Part shown: piece by piece, positions 10,256-21,854 of the stretch
How the letters are laid out: every line of letters starts with the position of its first letter
Numbering within the stretch: position 1 is the first letter of the stretch
Origin: Hermatobates lingyangjiaoensis
Lineage: Eukaryota; Arthropoda; Insecta; Hemiptera; Hermatobatidae
Assembly: GCA_026182355.1 (NCBI GenBank)
Contig: JAPFBL010000533.1
Location: forward strand, 179,476-243,475
Direction: 5' to 3'
DNA: 64,000 bases
Program-made: the position numbers and the translations under genes
Notes under the pieces: generated by a model
Seen by the model: only the letters and a program-made list of their open reading frames with translations
What the model was told of the DNA's origin: nothing
The model's database searches: none

Positions 10256-10386
10256 ATTTCTGAGTATTTCTGCTTATACAAATAAATTCTACTTTTAAAT
10301 AATATATTTTAAAATGATATCTGGCTATGCATAAAACATATTAAGCTTCAACTAAAAGGGCATTACAATTTTTAAAAATTTACATA

Positions 10387-10962
10387 TATGTTATAATATT
10401 TTTGAGGGTTTATGATTGAAACTACCTCTATTGCGTACGTTTCGACATACATTCATGTCTTCTTTAGAACTACAGCATGTTTTTTTTACAATTAGCACTA
10501 CTAATACTACTACAATTTTCGTTATCGTTTACATTTTAAATTTATAAAAAATATATAGTGATTGATAAATCTGGTATTACAACTATGGATTTATGTTTTT
10601 TTTTATTACATTATTTCAAATATAGAGATCAATATTTACTTACCTAAGAAATCTGTTCTTTTTTTAACATTACATCCTTTACTGCACGACACGCTTTATA
10701 AACATCAATATGAAAATCCATAGCTGTAATACTAGATTTATCAATCACTACTATAAATAATATATAAATTTAAATTCTTTTTATTGATAAATAATAAATA
10801 AATTTATTATTCATTTATAAATTTAAAACGTAAACAATAACCAAAACTGTATTAGTAATAGTGTTAATGGTAAAAAACATGTTGTAGCCCTGAGGAAGAC
10901 ATAAATATATGTCGAAACGTTGGTTATAAGATCTAAACCGTCAAAAATGTTATAGCATATGA
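10387..10962. repeat. hammerhead-bearing palindrome with AT-rich interior
   Basis: Outer arms (10,387-10,560 and 10,800-10,962) mirror each other with divergence. The minus arm core is mutated (AAAGAAGACATG...); the plus arm core is well preserved. Confidence 0.6.
10887..10924 (+). ncRNA. candidate hammerhead ribozyme
   Basis: GCC 10887-10889 pairs with GGT 10922-10924. CTGAGGA 10890-10896, spacer A, helix II GACATA-AATA-TATGTC (10898-10913, six pairs), GAA 10914-10916, ACGT 10917-10920, cleavage-site T 10921. All key core bases present. Confidence 0.7.
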
Positions 10963-11015
10963 ATATTGGGTCAAGAAAACAAAATCATGATGAATATTCA
11001 CATTTTTTTTAATAC

Positions 11016-11530
11016 AGGGGTTCTCAATGGGGGTGAATTTCACCCCCGAGGGATGAATTTTGGATCTTCAGGGGTTGAATTGTGACCGCAGCAAGTTTAC
11101 TGAGTGAGGAAAGCTATTATAGGTTATGACCTCTAATAATGAAAATGACCTAAAATAATGACCTATAATTAATTTCACCCCCGAGGGGTGAATTTTGATC
11201 TCTTCAGGTTTGAATGTGACCACAGTAAGTTTACTGATGAGGAAAGCTATTATAGGTTATGACCTATAATAATGAAAATGACCTAAAATAATGACCTATA
11301 ATTAATTTCACCCCCGAGGGGTGAATTTTGGATCTTCAGGGTTTGAATTGTGACCACAGTAAGTTTACTGAGTGAGGAAAGCTATTATAGGTTATGACCT
11401 ATAATAATGAATATGACCTAAAATAATGACCTATAATGAATTTCACCCCCGAGGGGTGAATTTTGGATCTTCAGGGGTTGAATTGTGACCACAGCAAGTT
11501 TACTGAGTGAGGAAAGCTATTATAGGTTAT
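11016..11530. repeat. 134-bp tandem repeat next to a hAT-like terminus
   Basis: Four units starting TTTCACCCCCGAGG at about 11037, 11173, 11307 and 11441. The left edge, CAGGGGTTCTCAA at about 11018, looks like a hAT terminus; no matching right end seen. Confidence 0.8.
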
Positions 11531-11539
11531 GACCTCGTA

Positions 11540-12190
11540 ATTATAATTTTAAAAAAAAAATTGTTTGAATTAATATTTTATATATCCATTAGGATTTCAT
11601 TTGTAACATTAGGTTATAAATATAATGAATGTACAGTTGTAAAAGTGTATAAAATACTTTGGAAAGAAGAAGGGGGTGGGAGGAATGGCATTGTGGGAAA
11701 TGGCTAGAGAGGTGAATGAGGCCAAGGAAGTCTGAGTCGAAATTTTAGCAAAATGAAATTAATAAAGATAGCTTCAATTGATTTAAAATCAATCTAGCTA
11801 ATGAATTATTCCATTTGTGAATAAATGAAAAAGTAGTTAAATTGATAAAAGGCTTTGAAGTTTATTGATGCGATGTTAGGAATATTTACTTACATGCGAC
11901 TTAATCAGTAAGCACGCGCACAAGGGACTGTCATTCAGATTTCAGATTTAATTACCTGCTTCTCTCAATCTAAATATTTACCTATCTGATAAATAGAGCT
12001 TCAAACCAAGTGATTACCATATTATCTAAGCTTATCCAAACCTCCATTAGTTCTTGATTGATCCTTCCTTGGTTCTTGTAACTCAAATTATGAAACTATT
12101 TTCGCTGTATCGAAATGTATTTTGTACGAAAATAATTTCAAGTGTACAATACATAAGGAGGAAAAGGTTTTGCTTTCCAAATAATATATA
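11540..12190. other. no feature recognised
   Basis: AT-rich, no terminal repeats or coding motifs seen on either strand. Confidence 0.4.
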
Positions 12191-12196
12191 TAAATA

Positions 12197-12822
12197 TATT
12201 TGATATAGTTTCTCGACCACTAAATATCCAAAATACTAAACTGATTTTATTCTGAGCTAAAATGGATAAACCAACAAAAGTCTCCACACAAATGAAGTTT
12301 TATTCAATGCGTTTCAAACGCGTTTTTGGTTTATCCATTTTGGATAAACGCGTTTGGTTTTTGGTTAATTTTGTTGGTTTATCCATTTTACCTCAGAATG
12401 AGTAAATACCACACAATTATGGATTGCACAACTAATGATTTAAACTGATTTTAGTATTGTATATAAAAATACAATACTAGATTTTTTTTTAGGATTTGGT
12501 CCAAAGAATGAACTACTGATTATAAGCCGACGTTTCGCCAAAATTTTTTTGTCATTTTCAAGCTTTTTTTTTTTAAGGAAAACTACTTAAGTTAAATGCA
12601 ATTACCTAACAGTAGCAGACAGGTATTGTGTCAGATATGGTGCTGTTAGATAAATGAACCTAACTTAAAGTAATTTTCTTCAAAAAAAAAAGCCCTGAAA
12701 ATGGCAAACAACTTTCGGCAAAACGTCGGCTTATAAGCAGTAGTTCATTCTTTGGACAAAATCCTAAAGATACCCAATTTGAATTGTAAGAGTAAAAGTG
12801 GTCGAGAAACTATATCAATATA
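12197..12822. repeat. L-family palindrome with a nested E-type hairpin
   Basis: Outer arms share GATATAGTTTCTCGACCACT (12,202-12,222) and its complement (12,796-12,820). The L arms proper run 12,485-12,560 and 12,690-12,780. An E-type hairpin (12,235-12,450, ATGGATAAACCAACAAAA arms) sits in the left arm. The L core is a hammerhead variant with AGCC-CTGAAAA and GTC-GGCT. Confidence 0.65.
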
Positions 12823-12958
12823 TAAAACATATTTCTATCTATATGTTTTTCTGTGTAATTTAAATTATGAAATCAAACTTTCACAATTATAATAGCATAT
12901 AAAATGGACTTGAAAAACACAGCAAGAAATTCAGGAATGGGAATAAGATATTCATGTT

Positions 12959-13478
12959 ATGGGGTTCGATCCCCACCTGGCCATCGATTTATTCACGCGG
13001 AAGGTGAATAAATCTGAGTAAAGTCGTCCCTCGGAGAGGACGTTAAGCCTGTTTTGATCTTCGCGTTCCTCGGCATTTTGTGCCATAACCGCTTAGTCAA
13101 GCCAGGCCGCCCTCCATTCCGCTTCCATCCGCTCTCCATTGAACATGGAAGTGCCCGAGGGCACCTCAAGCAACGCAATGCTAAGCACGAATTCTGACAG
13201 TTACTCTGCAAAACGGTACCTAGGCCACGAGTAATAGACAAGCTAAAGCCCTGATAACATGCGGAGATAATTACTTATAAGGTACTCAAAATTCCCTTAC
13301 CAGTTGCTCTTTAATTAGAGAACACTTATAACGAAGACATATAAATACACAATCAAGACGTTAAGAGGACGTTAAGCCGCCGATACCGAGCCTACACGAT
13401 GTCAGATACTCGTTAAAGATTCTTACTCGAAATGCACTTGAGTTAAGCAAAATTTAGGACTCCCAATGTAGAATCTGT
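12959..13478 (+). mobile_element. 5'-truncated tRNA-derived SINE, interrupted
   Basis: Starts inside the tRNA-like region (box-B GGTTCGATCCC) and continues with the SINE body also present at 40.97, 51.90 and 58.26 kb: CGATTTATTCACG, GTCCCTCGGAGA, CTCGTTAAAGAT, GCAAAATTTAGGACTCCCA. It is split by a 317-bp insert flanked by GAGGACGTTAAG. Confidence 0.8.
13048..13364. mobile_element. unidentified 317-bp insert with 12-bp target duplication
   Basis: GAGGACGTTAAG occurs at 13036-13047 and 13365-13376, once in the intact SINE. The insert is GC-richer than its surroundings. It contains a short open frame on the minus strand, but no protein family, promoter box or terminal repeat was recognised. Confidence 0.65.
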
Positions 13479-13489
13479 AGAATCACCGA

Positions 13490-14100
13490 TCAAACAAAAA
13501 ATCGGTAAACGGCTAACGTTATCACCCGCCAGGGGATCGGTTTAAAAATAAAAAAAAATTAAAAAATAAACGACTATTGTTAACAATTAGTTTAACATAC
13601 AATAAGTTATAAAAATAAAATAAAAAAAATACAAAGTTAGTAAAATGATTACAGATATGAAATAACCACCTTGAAAGATATTTTTCAGTAACATACTAAT
13701 TTAAGCAATTAAGGGGCAGGTGATAAACTACGAAATTCCACTTTGTTTAAGTCACTGTAGCACCATTTCTATTTTCTTATTGAAGCAGACAAAGCTGACG
13801 AGCGACACTGTTTAAGTTAAAACAAACTTTTTTTTTATAATGTTCACAGATTTTCTTTTTTTTTGTATCAGTATGGTTGTGAATATCTTCTTGTGGATAT
13901 GGATAAAGTTGTGTTAGTTATGTCTCTTAGGTATTAGTAATGACAATGATTCATCCCTTATCACAGACGCACCCTACTTTAAAGTCTTCACCCCAGGGGA
14001 AATATTTCCCTTGTAGACTTTAACTGCTACACACCCCCCCTCAGTGTCTTTTATTCCCTGGCTTAACTCGTTGTTCTATTCATAGCAAAAAAAAGTGGGA
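13490..14100. other. no feature recognised
   Basis: AT-rich with homopolymer A/T runs and no coding or repeat structure seen. Confidence 0.4.
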
Positions 14101-14137
14101 TTAGCATGCTATATAAGAGAATTTAAAAAAAATTACT

Positions 14138-14178
14138 AACAAGACGTTTCGAACACTTAGTGTTCTTCTTCAGGTTTG
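14138..14178 (-). ncRNA. E-family hammerhead motif, degenerate helix I
   Basis: Minus strand: CTGAAGA (14167-14173), spacer A, GAACAC-TAA-GTGTTC (14151-14165), GAA (14148-14150), ACGT, cleavage-site C (14143). The first helix I pair is C-U, so pairing is doubtful. Confidence 0.45.
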
Positions 14179-14401
14179 CATCTAAAAAATATACATATAT
14201 GTAACCTTCAGTAATATCAGAGTGAATTATATGAAATTAAATAACAAAGTGTTCAGAAACGCATTGTTAGTTTTCAAAGTTTAATAAATTGTACTTACAC
14301 ACCTGAATGCATTTGCAACTATGAAATTATGCATCAACTGATCGTTTCATGAAACAATGGCTAGACATTGAGAATGGGAAAATGGCTAACAATGCATCAC
14401 A

Positions 14402-14830
14402 TTGCAAACGAACTTCTGTAAAATCACAGCTGCCACCGGCAAGTTAATTAACAAAGTTTTCCCAAATATAGCACAAAATTACAAATTCTTACGAACTATA
14501 GAAGCATTTATTGTGTGGTGTTTACTCATAACAGTGAGGAACATACAATTACGTTTTCACCACAATGAATTTATTTTGCGAGTCGTTCCGATATTGTAGT
14601 TCAATTCCTAGAGTCAAAAAATCATCAGAAAACTTCACACCTTTCTATGTCCCCAACAAAATCATACACAAAGACCTCAAAGTACAATCTGTTCAGAACT
14701 TTGCGATAAAAAGATACAAAGTATTTCACAACAGATTACCAACCAACTTGCTCATTTCCTTCACTCACCTGTAATACCTTCAAACCTTTAATGCGTAGAC
14801 GTTTAAAAAGAAAATGACCCCGAGATCTCC
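14402..14830 (+). pseudogene. Jockey-like LINE reverse transcriptase C-terminus, broken
   Basis: Conceptual translation gives NYKFLRTIEA near 14,483-14,510. After a gap and change of frame, YVPNKIIHKDLKV...FAIKRYKVFHNRLPTNLL follows at 14,645-14,755. This spacing (KFLR..., then IH.DL.V, then a Phe/Tyr-rich helix and RLP...N.L) is characteristic of the region after the RT domain in Jockey/I-group non-LTR retrotransposons. About 130 bp between the blocks does not fit and may be an insertion. No polymerase motifs remain. Assignment rests on motif recognition only. Confidence 0.55.
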
Positions 14831-14834
14831 TCTA

Positions 14835-15700
14835 TTAAACAAGCTGTGAGGTTAACCATGCTACGGAGTGCCACCAATGGGTCACCACTCATTCCCGTTA
14901 CATATACCCACTAAATCATAGAAACCAAATTACAATCGCTTATTAATACAAATACTTTGTAGTTGAAGTGAAAAAAAAAATAGAAATCAAATTTTTATTA
15001 TAAAATGATAAAAACATATTATTACTTTGAAAAATGTATTTAATAAACTCGTCAGGAATTAAAGGCAAACAACAGTAAATTAAATTTATTTTAGATTAGT
15101 GAAAATTTAATTAAGAATACTAATGACCAGAAATAAATTCATAAGCTAGCAGTGTTTTTAACATTATTAATTATTTATGTTTTTCTTGTTATTATTTTTA
15201 TTGAATATTAGAAAAACATGTTTAATATTACTGTTCATTAATAAATTAATACCAGACAAGGTGATCCAGTATACTGAGTAATTTTACAAAATAATAATAA
15301 CATAATGAAGGGGAACCATAAAAATATGTCACTTCTTTTAGCAATGAAAAACTTTTCTTTAATTTAATTTCCCTAACAAAAGCCATCAAAAAACATCCTA
15401 TTCAGCTAAAAAACACTTTCGCTCGAGTTTTTTTTTTATTAATTTCTAAACCACCGTCATGAATTATATAGTAATTTAAAATAATCGAGAGAAAGGAAAA
15501 CTTCATTAACTGCCTCAAGAGTTTAACTAGATATAAGAAAATAATTTGCTTCATTGTTATATAAAAAAAAGAAAAAGAGTAGGAAATCAAATTAAATTTA
15601 TAATTTTAGTGTTTAACAACTGACTTTTAAAATGATGAACGAAAATGGTTTCTAACAATGACCGCACTTCTAATATGTATACATTCCTTCCATTATACCT
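14835..15700. other. no feature recognised
   Basis: Very AT-rich; no arms, termini or coding motifs seen. Confidence 0.4.
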
Positions 15701-15706
15701 TCTAAG

Positions 15707-15886
15707 ACAAGCATTGGCAGTCTACGGCCTGCGGGCCATATGCAGCCCTCAGAGATTGTCTGAAATTCCATCTTAATATTTAAAATTCTTGTGTTTTTTT
15801 TGCTTATTAACAAAAGCTTACTGAGGCTTTTTTACTGAACAAGTTTGGAAAGAAATTACTTCTTTGGAGAGACAAAGAGAGAGAGA

Positions 15887-15936
<50 letters not shown>

Positions 15937-16205
15937 ACAAGAAATGCTTTAGTTTTTCCCTTATATGGCGATCCTAATCTTTTGTGAATTACTTTATGAT
16001 AATTGCTTCATTATTATTACGAAATAATGAGATAAGAATGAAAATTTTCATCATTTAAACAATAAACATTAAAATAATTATGGAAAAATTAATATAGCAC
16101 AAAGTATTTATATAATGTAGAACATAGGTATGCAAATATCACAGAAATTACCATGCGACATGCGATCATGTGAAATTTATATATTGCGGCCCCCAGTTCA
16201 CAAAA
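15707..16205. mobile_element. hAT-like MITE carrying a GA microsatellite
   Basis: Left portion GCATTGGCAGTCTACGGCCT...CGGGCC, then CTCAGAGATTGTCTGAAATT, a GA tract at 15,873-15,934, and a GCGGCCCCC block near 16,187. The same order (left block, GA tract) recurs at 38.37 kb. Ends and target duplication not resolved. Confidence 0.5.
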
Positions 16206-16331
16206 GGCAAATGTGCAAATATATTGGTCAACAAAAAAAACATATAACAAATCTTATTAATGTATTTTTTTTTTCAAAAGTTAAAACGATTTATCGTTGA
16301 AATTAAATTTTGGATTTAGGAAACTCTAGAG

Positions 16332-17056
16332 CAGGGGTTCCCAACCAGGGGTGCTCGCACCCCCTGGGGGTGCGAGACATCATTCCAGGAGGTGCGAGAA
16401 GCAGAGCTGTAATTTTAAGAAAATTTCCTTAGCTTAAGGAAATTTCCGCACTTTTAAGGAAATGTTTAAGGATATGATATTTTTTAAGGAAACTCTAAGA
16501 GAATCTTCAAAAGTTTAGGTCGATAACGTCATGGAAATCCTAAGTTAATAGTATTTTCATTCTTGGTTAAAACCTAAGTTTCATGATTCAGAATAAAAAT
16601 GAAGATGTGGCCTAAAATTTGCCTGGCTCTGCTATAGATCTGAAATCTTGTACATATTTCAACCAAGTAATTATTTTTTGTCAGGTATATTCAAATGTTA
16701 ATCTGGGATATCCTTTCTGTCCATATGTTTGATTTTTTTACATATAAACAAATTAAATTCCTTTCTAAGCGTTTGGAAGCTAGTTCTTGATTTTACTATT
16801 TTACATATATTTCAAAGAGTTATTATTTTCGTAAAGTTTATTCAAATATCAATCTGTGATATGTTTTTTGTCTAAAAGTCTGATTTTTTTTTTTTTGCAT
16901 ATTATATTAGAAAGTGATATAAATATCTTCTTTTGATAAAATTTTGTATGATTCCACATCCTTTATCCTTGAACAAAGTATAAAATATAGGGGGTGCGAG
17001 GTCAGAGCAAAATATTTTTAGGGGGTGCAGGAGTTAAAAAAGGTTGGGAACCACTG
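16332..17056. mobile_element. hAT MITE (725 bp) with 8-bp target duplication
   Basis: Termini CAGGGGTTCCCAACC and GGTTGGGAACCACTG are inverted repeats, flanked by CTCTAGAG at 16,324-16,331 and 17,057-17,064. Sub-terminal GGGGGTGCGAG blocks occur at both ends. No transposase. Confidence 0.9.
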
Positions 17057-17064
17057 CTCTAGAG

Positions 17065-17740
17065 GAAACAATATCGAAAATGAGAATATTGTTCTTGCGA
17101 TCATGCTGAGAATATTAGTTTTACTTCGGGGGGGGATAAGCATGAAAACAGTAAACTCGTGAGATTTGTTGTTAAAACCAGGTTGAGTGTAGATTGTTAC
17201 CTTTGCTGGCTCTGACACATATAATGAATAACTCAGTTTCATTTCACTTCAAAATCAACTAAAAAGTTCATACGCGGGCAGACAATTGAAGAAAATAGTC
17301 ACAAACCCTAAAAGTCACAAACAGGTCCCCCATTTATTGTTTAGTGTTTATAAAACTTTAGTCATTTTCATAAACTTGTTTTAAATCATAATTTGAAATT
17401 ATTTTGCAAAATATAAACCATCTAACTTCATAGATTTTCCTTTTCATCACTTATGAAAGTCAACATCTTGCAGAATATGCTGAGTGCTTACTTTGTATTT
17501 TACTATACTGTGTATTAAACTTTTATAAATGCTGTCTTTAAGAAAATTCTGTTAAAATTCAGCGTAAATTTAAAAAAAAAATAAAATCTTTAATTTTAAA
17601 TTAAAAAAAAGATAATTTTTTTTAGTTTTTCTTTTATAATACTACTACCCTTAGAGAGATAAGTAATAGAACTTCATTAAAACTAAAAGCAAAAGAACAT
17701 TTCTTTGAAAAAAGATTAAGTTTCTGTGCGTTATGGAATA
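17065..17740. other. no feature recognised
   Basis: AT-rich sequence without arms, termini or coding motifs. Confidence 0.4.
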
Positions 17741-17749
17741 AATATATAC

Positions 17750-17880
17750 GAGTTCAAAATCGAAAGAGAGTAACACACAGAGTAAAGAAACACACTTAGA
17801 AACTCAAGTATTTTGGGTAATCCGTCTTCAGGAGTAAATGGAAACGGAGACCAAACACGTTATAGACGCAACGGCAAGTA
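17750..17880 (-). repeat. partial C-like hammerhead unit
   Basis: Minus strand: CTC-CTGAAGA-C-GGATTACC-CAAAATACTT-GAG. Helix I CTC/GAG and helix II GG/CC remain, but GAA has become CAA. Truncated unit near TA-rich DNA. Confidence 0.5.
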
Positions 17881-18375
17881 ACTCAAAAAATAAATATCAA
17901 AAATTAATAAATATATATTAATACCATAATAAATCATACTCTTCATGGATTATTCCGAATTCAAGAAAAACCATTACAATATTAAAGAGAAATAAAGGAG
18001 TTATAATTCATATTGATTGATTGTTTTCACAGAATTCTTTGACAACCATTTCAAGTTTTTAATAGCCTTTGAAAGCTTTCTATTGCGGGAAATATATATC
18101 AAAAAAATGTTATTTATACAATTATTTAGAGAGACAATTGAAAAACGCTGATATTACATTACTGGGGTATATTACGATGTCCACAAAGATCTTATCATTG
18201 TAACAAGAAAGAGTGATAAGATCAAAATGATTGTAAGAAATCATTTAATTGTATCATAACATTAATGTGGCACTTATTAAGGCAATCTTGAGCAGAATTT
18301 TTCTTCTGCTGATTATTACAAAATTAGTTTTCAAATATGTTTTTATGCGGCGTTTATATACTACTAAGCGATCTA

Positions 18376-18998
18376 CCCGGCGTTTCACGGGCGGTAGATC
18401 ATGGTTAACGGTGTTTTAGCCATGGGAGGTAGATCATGATTATCGGTGTTTTGGCTATGGGCGGTAGATCATGGTTAACGGTGTTTTGCCTATCGGCGGT
18501 AGATCATGGTTAAGAGGTGTTTTGGCTATCGGCGGTAGATCATGGTTATCGGTGTTTTGGCTATGGGCGGTAGATCATGGTTAAGAGGTGTTTTGGCTTT
18601 CGGCGGTAGATCATGGTTATCGGTGTTTTGGCTATGGGCGGTAGATCATGGTTAAGAGGTGTTTTGGCTATCGGCGGTAGATCATGGTTATCGGTGTTTT
18701 GGCTATGGGCGGTAGATCATGGTTAAGAGGTGTTTTGGCTATCGGCGGTAGATCATGGTTAAGAGGTGTTTTGGCTATGGGCGGTAGATCATGGTTAAGA
18801 GGTGTTTTGGCTATCGGCGGTAGATCATGGTTATCGGTGTTTTGGCTATGGGCGGTGGATCATGGTTAAGAGGTGTTTTGGCTATCGGCGGTAGATCATG
18901 GTTATCGGTGTTTTGGCTATGGCGGTAGATCATGGTTAAGAGGTGTTTTGGCTATCGGCGGTAGATCATGGTTATTGGTGTTTTGGTTATGGGCAGTA
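18376..18998. repeat. 36-bp minisatellite (GGTAGATCATGGTT unit)
   Basis: About 17 copies of a 35-37 bp unit. Two subtypes alternate (GGTTATCGGTGTTTTGGC and GGTTAAGAGGTGTTTTGG), giving a higher-order period near 72 bp. It sits inside a dispersed element whose other copies at 51.7-51.9 and 54.15-54.32 kb have only one unit. Confidence 0.9.
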
Positions 18999-18999
18999 G

Positions 19000-19140
19000 A
19001 TCCCAAAAAAGGACCCTGATCAAAATCAAAACATTTAGTTGGTTCCCTCAAAAAAGAGTTATATAAAACCCATATGTTTCTTTGTATCTAAATGTCTCCA
19101 GTTATATTTCTATAGCGTACAGACAGACAAACTTTGTATT
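19000..19140 (+). repeat. flank of a dispersed element (matches 51.7 and 54.2 kb)
   Basis: GATCC...AAAAAGGACCCTGATCAAAATC through TTTCTTTGTATCTAAATGTC to CAGACAGAC matches 51,701-51,880 and 54,153-54,320 in the opposite orientation. Confidence 0.7.
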
Positions 19141-19608
19141 TTATACATAAAATATGAGTAATGTTTTATTAAAATAATGACATCTAAAGTCATTATTTTA
19201 TTTAATAATGAAAAGAAATAAAGCTAAATTACTGTAAATCAGGTTATATATGCGACATAACCTCATAAATAATAACACTGATAGATCAATAAAGCGAAAG
19301 CAACTAAGCCTGCATATATTGGAAGTTTAAGACGCTGTCCTGGCAGGGCGCCAAAGATTAAAACTATTCAAAATATCTACATTATTTAAAACTTGCTTCT
19401 TTATGGCTTTAGTACGATTTACTGCCAACTACACATTTTGCTTCCAGTATTAATTTATAACTTTTTTTTTTTTACTTAGATACATAAGAAAGAAGTACAT
19501 AACAGCATTATTAAGCTATATAAACCTATATACTAACATTTCATAGGAAATAAACAAAAACAAACATTCCTATTCAACATTTTCATCGATTTGTTTGTTT
19601 GTTTATTC

Positions 19609-19697
19609 AATGTTCAAACCTCAATAAGAAATGGGGGAAAAAAAAAGACTAAGATCTTTCAAACGTAACAAGCTGTCTTTGTCAAAGTCAAAACCCA
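19609..19697 (-). repeat. partial A-family unit
   Basis: A 5'-truncated minus-strand A unit with mutated helix II (AAACGTAACAAGCTGTCTT on the plus strand). Confidence 0.6.
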
Positions 19698-19902
19698 ATT
19701 GAATATATAACAAGATTTGTGAAATGTTGTTATATATTCTTCAATAGAGACAATTCAGGAAGGGACTGTTGTGTTTTATAAACTTGTCAAAGACCTATTT
19801 GAAATAGTTTTATATTGGTTTAAACATGAGATAATTCACACTTGGGTTGATAGTCTTTTTTTATTCATTTATCTTGCTTATGTCTGTACTCAAAACTTAT
19901 CG

Positions 19903-19937
<35 letters not shown>

Positions 19938-19941
<4 letters not shown>

Positions 19942-20103
19942 ATTAATTTACCACAATGAAAACAATTTTTTAAAACAATGCTCTAAGGCCTTTCGTTAAT
20001 ACATCTTCGGAGAGCAAGTGAACTTGCTCTCCGAAGATGTATTAACGAAAGGCCTTAGAGCATTGTTTAAAAAATTGTTTTCATTGTGGTAAATTAATCC
20101 ATC
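19938..20103. repeat. J-family hammerhead inverted pair (near-perfect)
   Basis: Near-perfect 80-bp arms around a loop of a few bases at about 20,015-20,025, bounded by (TA)n on the left. Both arms contain the core; high arm identity suggests recent origin. Confidence 0.85.
20026..20061 (+). ncRNA. candidate hammerhead ribozyme, J family
   Basis: GCTCT 20026-20030 pairs with AGAGC 20057-20061. CCGAAGA (U4 to C relative to consensus) 20031-20037, spacer T, short helix II GT-ATTA-AC 20039-20046, GAA, AGGCCT 20050-20055, cleavage-site T 20056. A mirror copy lies on the minus strand at 19,980-20,015. The U4 change and two-pair helix II lower the chance of activity. Confidence 0.5.
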
Positions 20104-20131
20104 TATTATATCAAGTGTTATTTTGATTATA

Positions 20132-20164
<33 letters not shown>

Positions 20165-20177
<13 letters not shown>

Positions 20178-20690
20178 ATATATAATCTTAATTCAAAAGA
20201 ATAACATTTTCGGCTCTACCCCCCGTAATTTTCCACCTGTGGAAAATTTAGTAAAGATATTATGTTTCCAATTTTATATTCTATCCTAATTAATTAATTA
20301 ATTAATTATCGCCTTTTCAATCAATGATAATTAAAACAATCAATCAATGAGTCAATCTTCAAACAACAATCAGAGTTGTTTAATAATTTACTATGCAGTT
20401 TTCAAACAAACCAATTGAAACCTTAAAACCCAATTGTAAATGAAATTTAACAAGTTGTTAACTTTCGTTAATAGTTCACTTTTGTATGAATGAAAAAAAA
20501 ATCCTTTTTGTTTAAAATTCTTTAAAAATTTGTAAAGTTTGGCTTCTTTTTTGATATTCATTTTATATGTATACATATTTTATACGTAATCTTAAAACGA
20601 AGTTTGTCATCAAGAAAAGACTAGAAGGGAAGTATAAGAGGCACGTTCCGCATCTTACTGAAATTTATATTTCAAAATAATATATTCCAT
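20165..20690. other. AT-rich, no clear feature
   Basis: Only (TA)n and (TTAA)n runs near 20,140-20,310. Confidence 0.4.
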
Positions 20691-20691
20691 G

Positions 20692-21115
20692 ATTTCAATG
20701 ATCAAACCACAATATGAAATGGGAAAACAAGACTAAGATCTTTCAACCGTAACGAGCAGTCTTCGTCAGAGTCAAAAACCCATCTCAGAGTTGGGTTTTT
20801 GAACAACGATCAATGATCAAACTACAATATGAAATGGGAAAACAAGACTAAGATCTTTCAACCGTAACGAGCAGTCTTCGTCAGAGTCAAAAACCCATCT
20901 CAGAGTTGGGTTTTTGAACAACGATCAATGATCAAACCACAATATGAAATGGGAAAACAAGACTAAGATCTTTCAACTGTAACAAGCGGTCTTCGTCAGA
21001 GTCAAAATGACGAAGACCTCTTGTTACTGTTGAAAGATCTTAGTCTTGTTTTCCCATTTCATATTGTGGTTTGATCATTGATCGTTGTTTTACGTGTTAA
21101 TGTAAAATCTTTTTA
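20692..21115. repeat. A-family multimer: three minus units in tandem plus one plus unit
   Basis: Two minus-strand units with a period of about 119 bp, a third minus unit, then a plus unit (21,001-21,115) facing them. Junctions carry a GTTGGGTTTTTGAAC scrap, as expected if the template was a multimeric RNA. Confidence 0.8.
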
Positions 21116-21770
21116 TTCCATGATATATTATTTACAGTTAATTTAATTCATTTAAATAACAATATAACCAGAGTAAATTATAAAATTTATTTTCAAAATA
21201 ATGTACTTGAAGGAGAAATTTAAAAGACGCACATTAACTTAATTTAATAAAATTTGTTTGTAATTGAACATTTCAGGACCCCGCGAAAACTGAACCGCGA
21301 ACTAGCGAGGGATTACTGTACATCTAAATAGGATATTATATAACCAAAAAGTTAGATATTATATAAACTTATAGTAAAGTTGAGTGTAGGCCATTCCAAA
21401 TTTTTAGATTAAACTTTATTTGAACTCACATCAATAAATACGTAATATTTCTGATTAGTTATTTTAAAAGATATAGAATGTCAATAGATGACTGATATGA
21501 TTATTATGAATTTTTATCGGAAACTCAATTCCCACAAACAACTCACTTCTAACTCTGAGATTTTCAAAATAAATGCGAATAAATCCAACAAACAAACACA
21601 ACTAGAACTCAAAGATTGACCAAATATTTTGCTCATTCGATATAAATATGAAGACAACACGAAATAAAAATTTCAAATATTTTAAAATTACTATTGGATA
21701 CGGAAAAGTTAGAACGAGTTTTAAAAATATCTAGCTTATAAAGTAAAATAATTTATTTTACTTCTTCTAG
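21115..21770. other. AT-rich, isolated pogo-like terminus
   Basis: Near 21,285-21,312 CCGCGAACTAGCGAGGGATT followed by ACTGTA resembles the end of a pogo/Tigger-type transposon; no partner end identified. Confidence 0.35.
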
Positions 21771-21854
21771 GGAAGAGTGGTATTTTAAAAGGGTGAATGG
21801 TTCCCTCCCACTCTTCTCAACCCCTCACCAGATGTTCTCTGCATCTAGTGTTTC

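Noticed and set aside
9951..10285. Ser/Leu-rich open frames
   Set aside because: Produced by the (CT)n microsatellite.
17018..17242. Protein frame on the minus strand
   Set aside because: It overlaps the inverted terminus of the hAT MITE and has no family resemblance.
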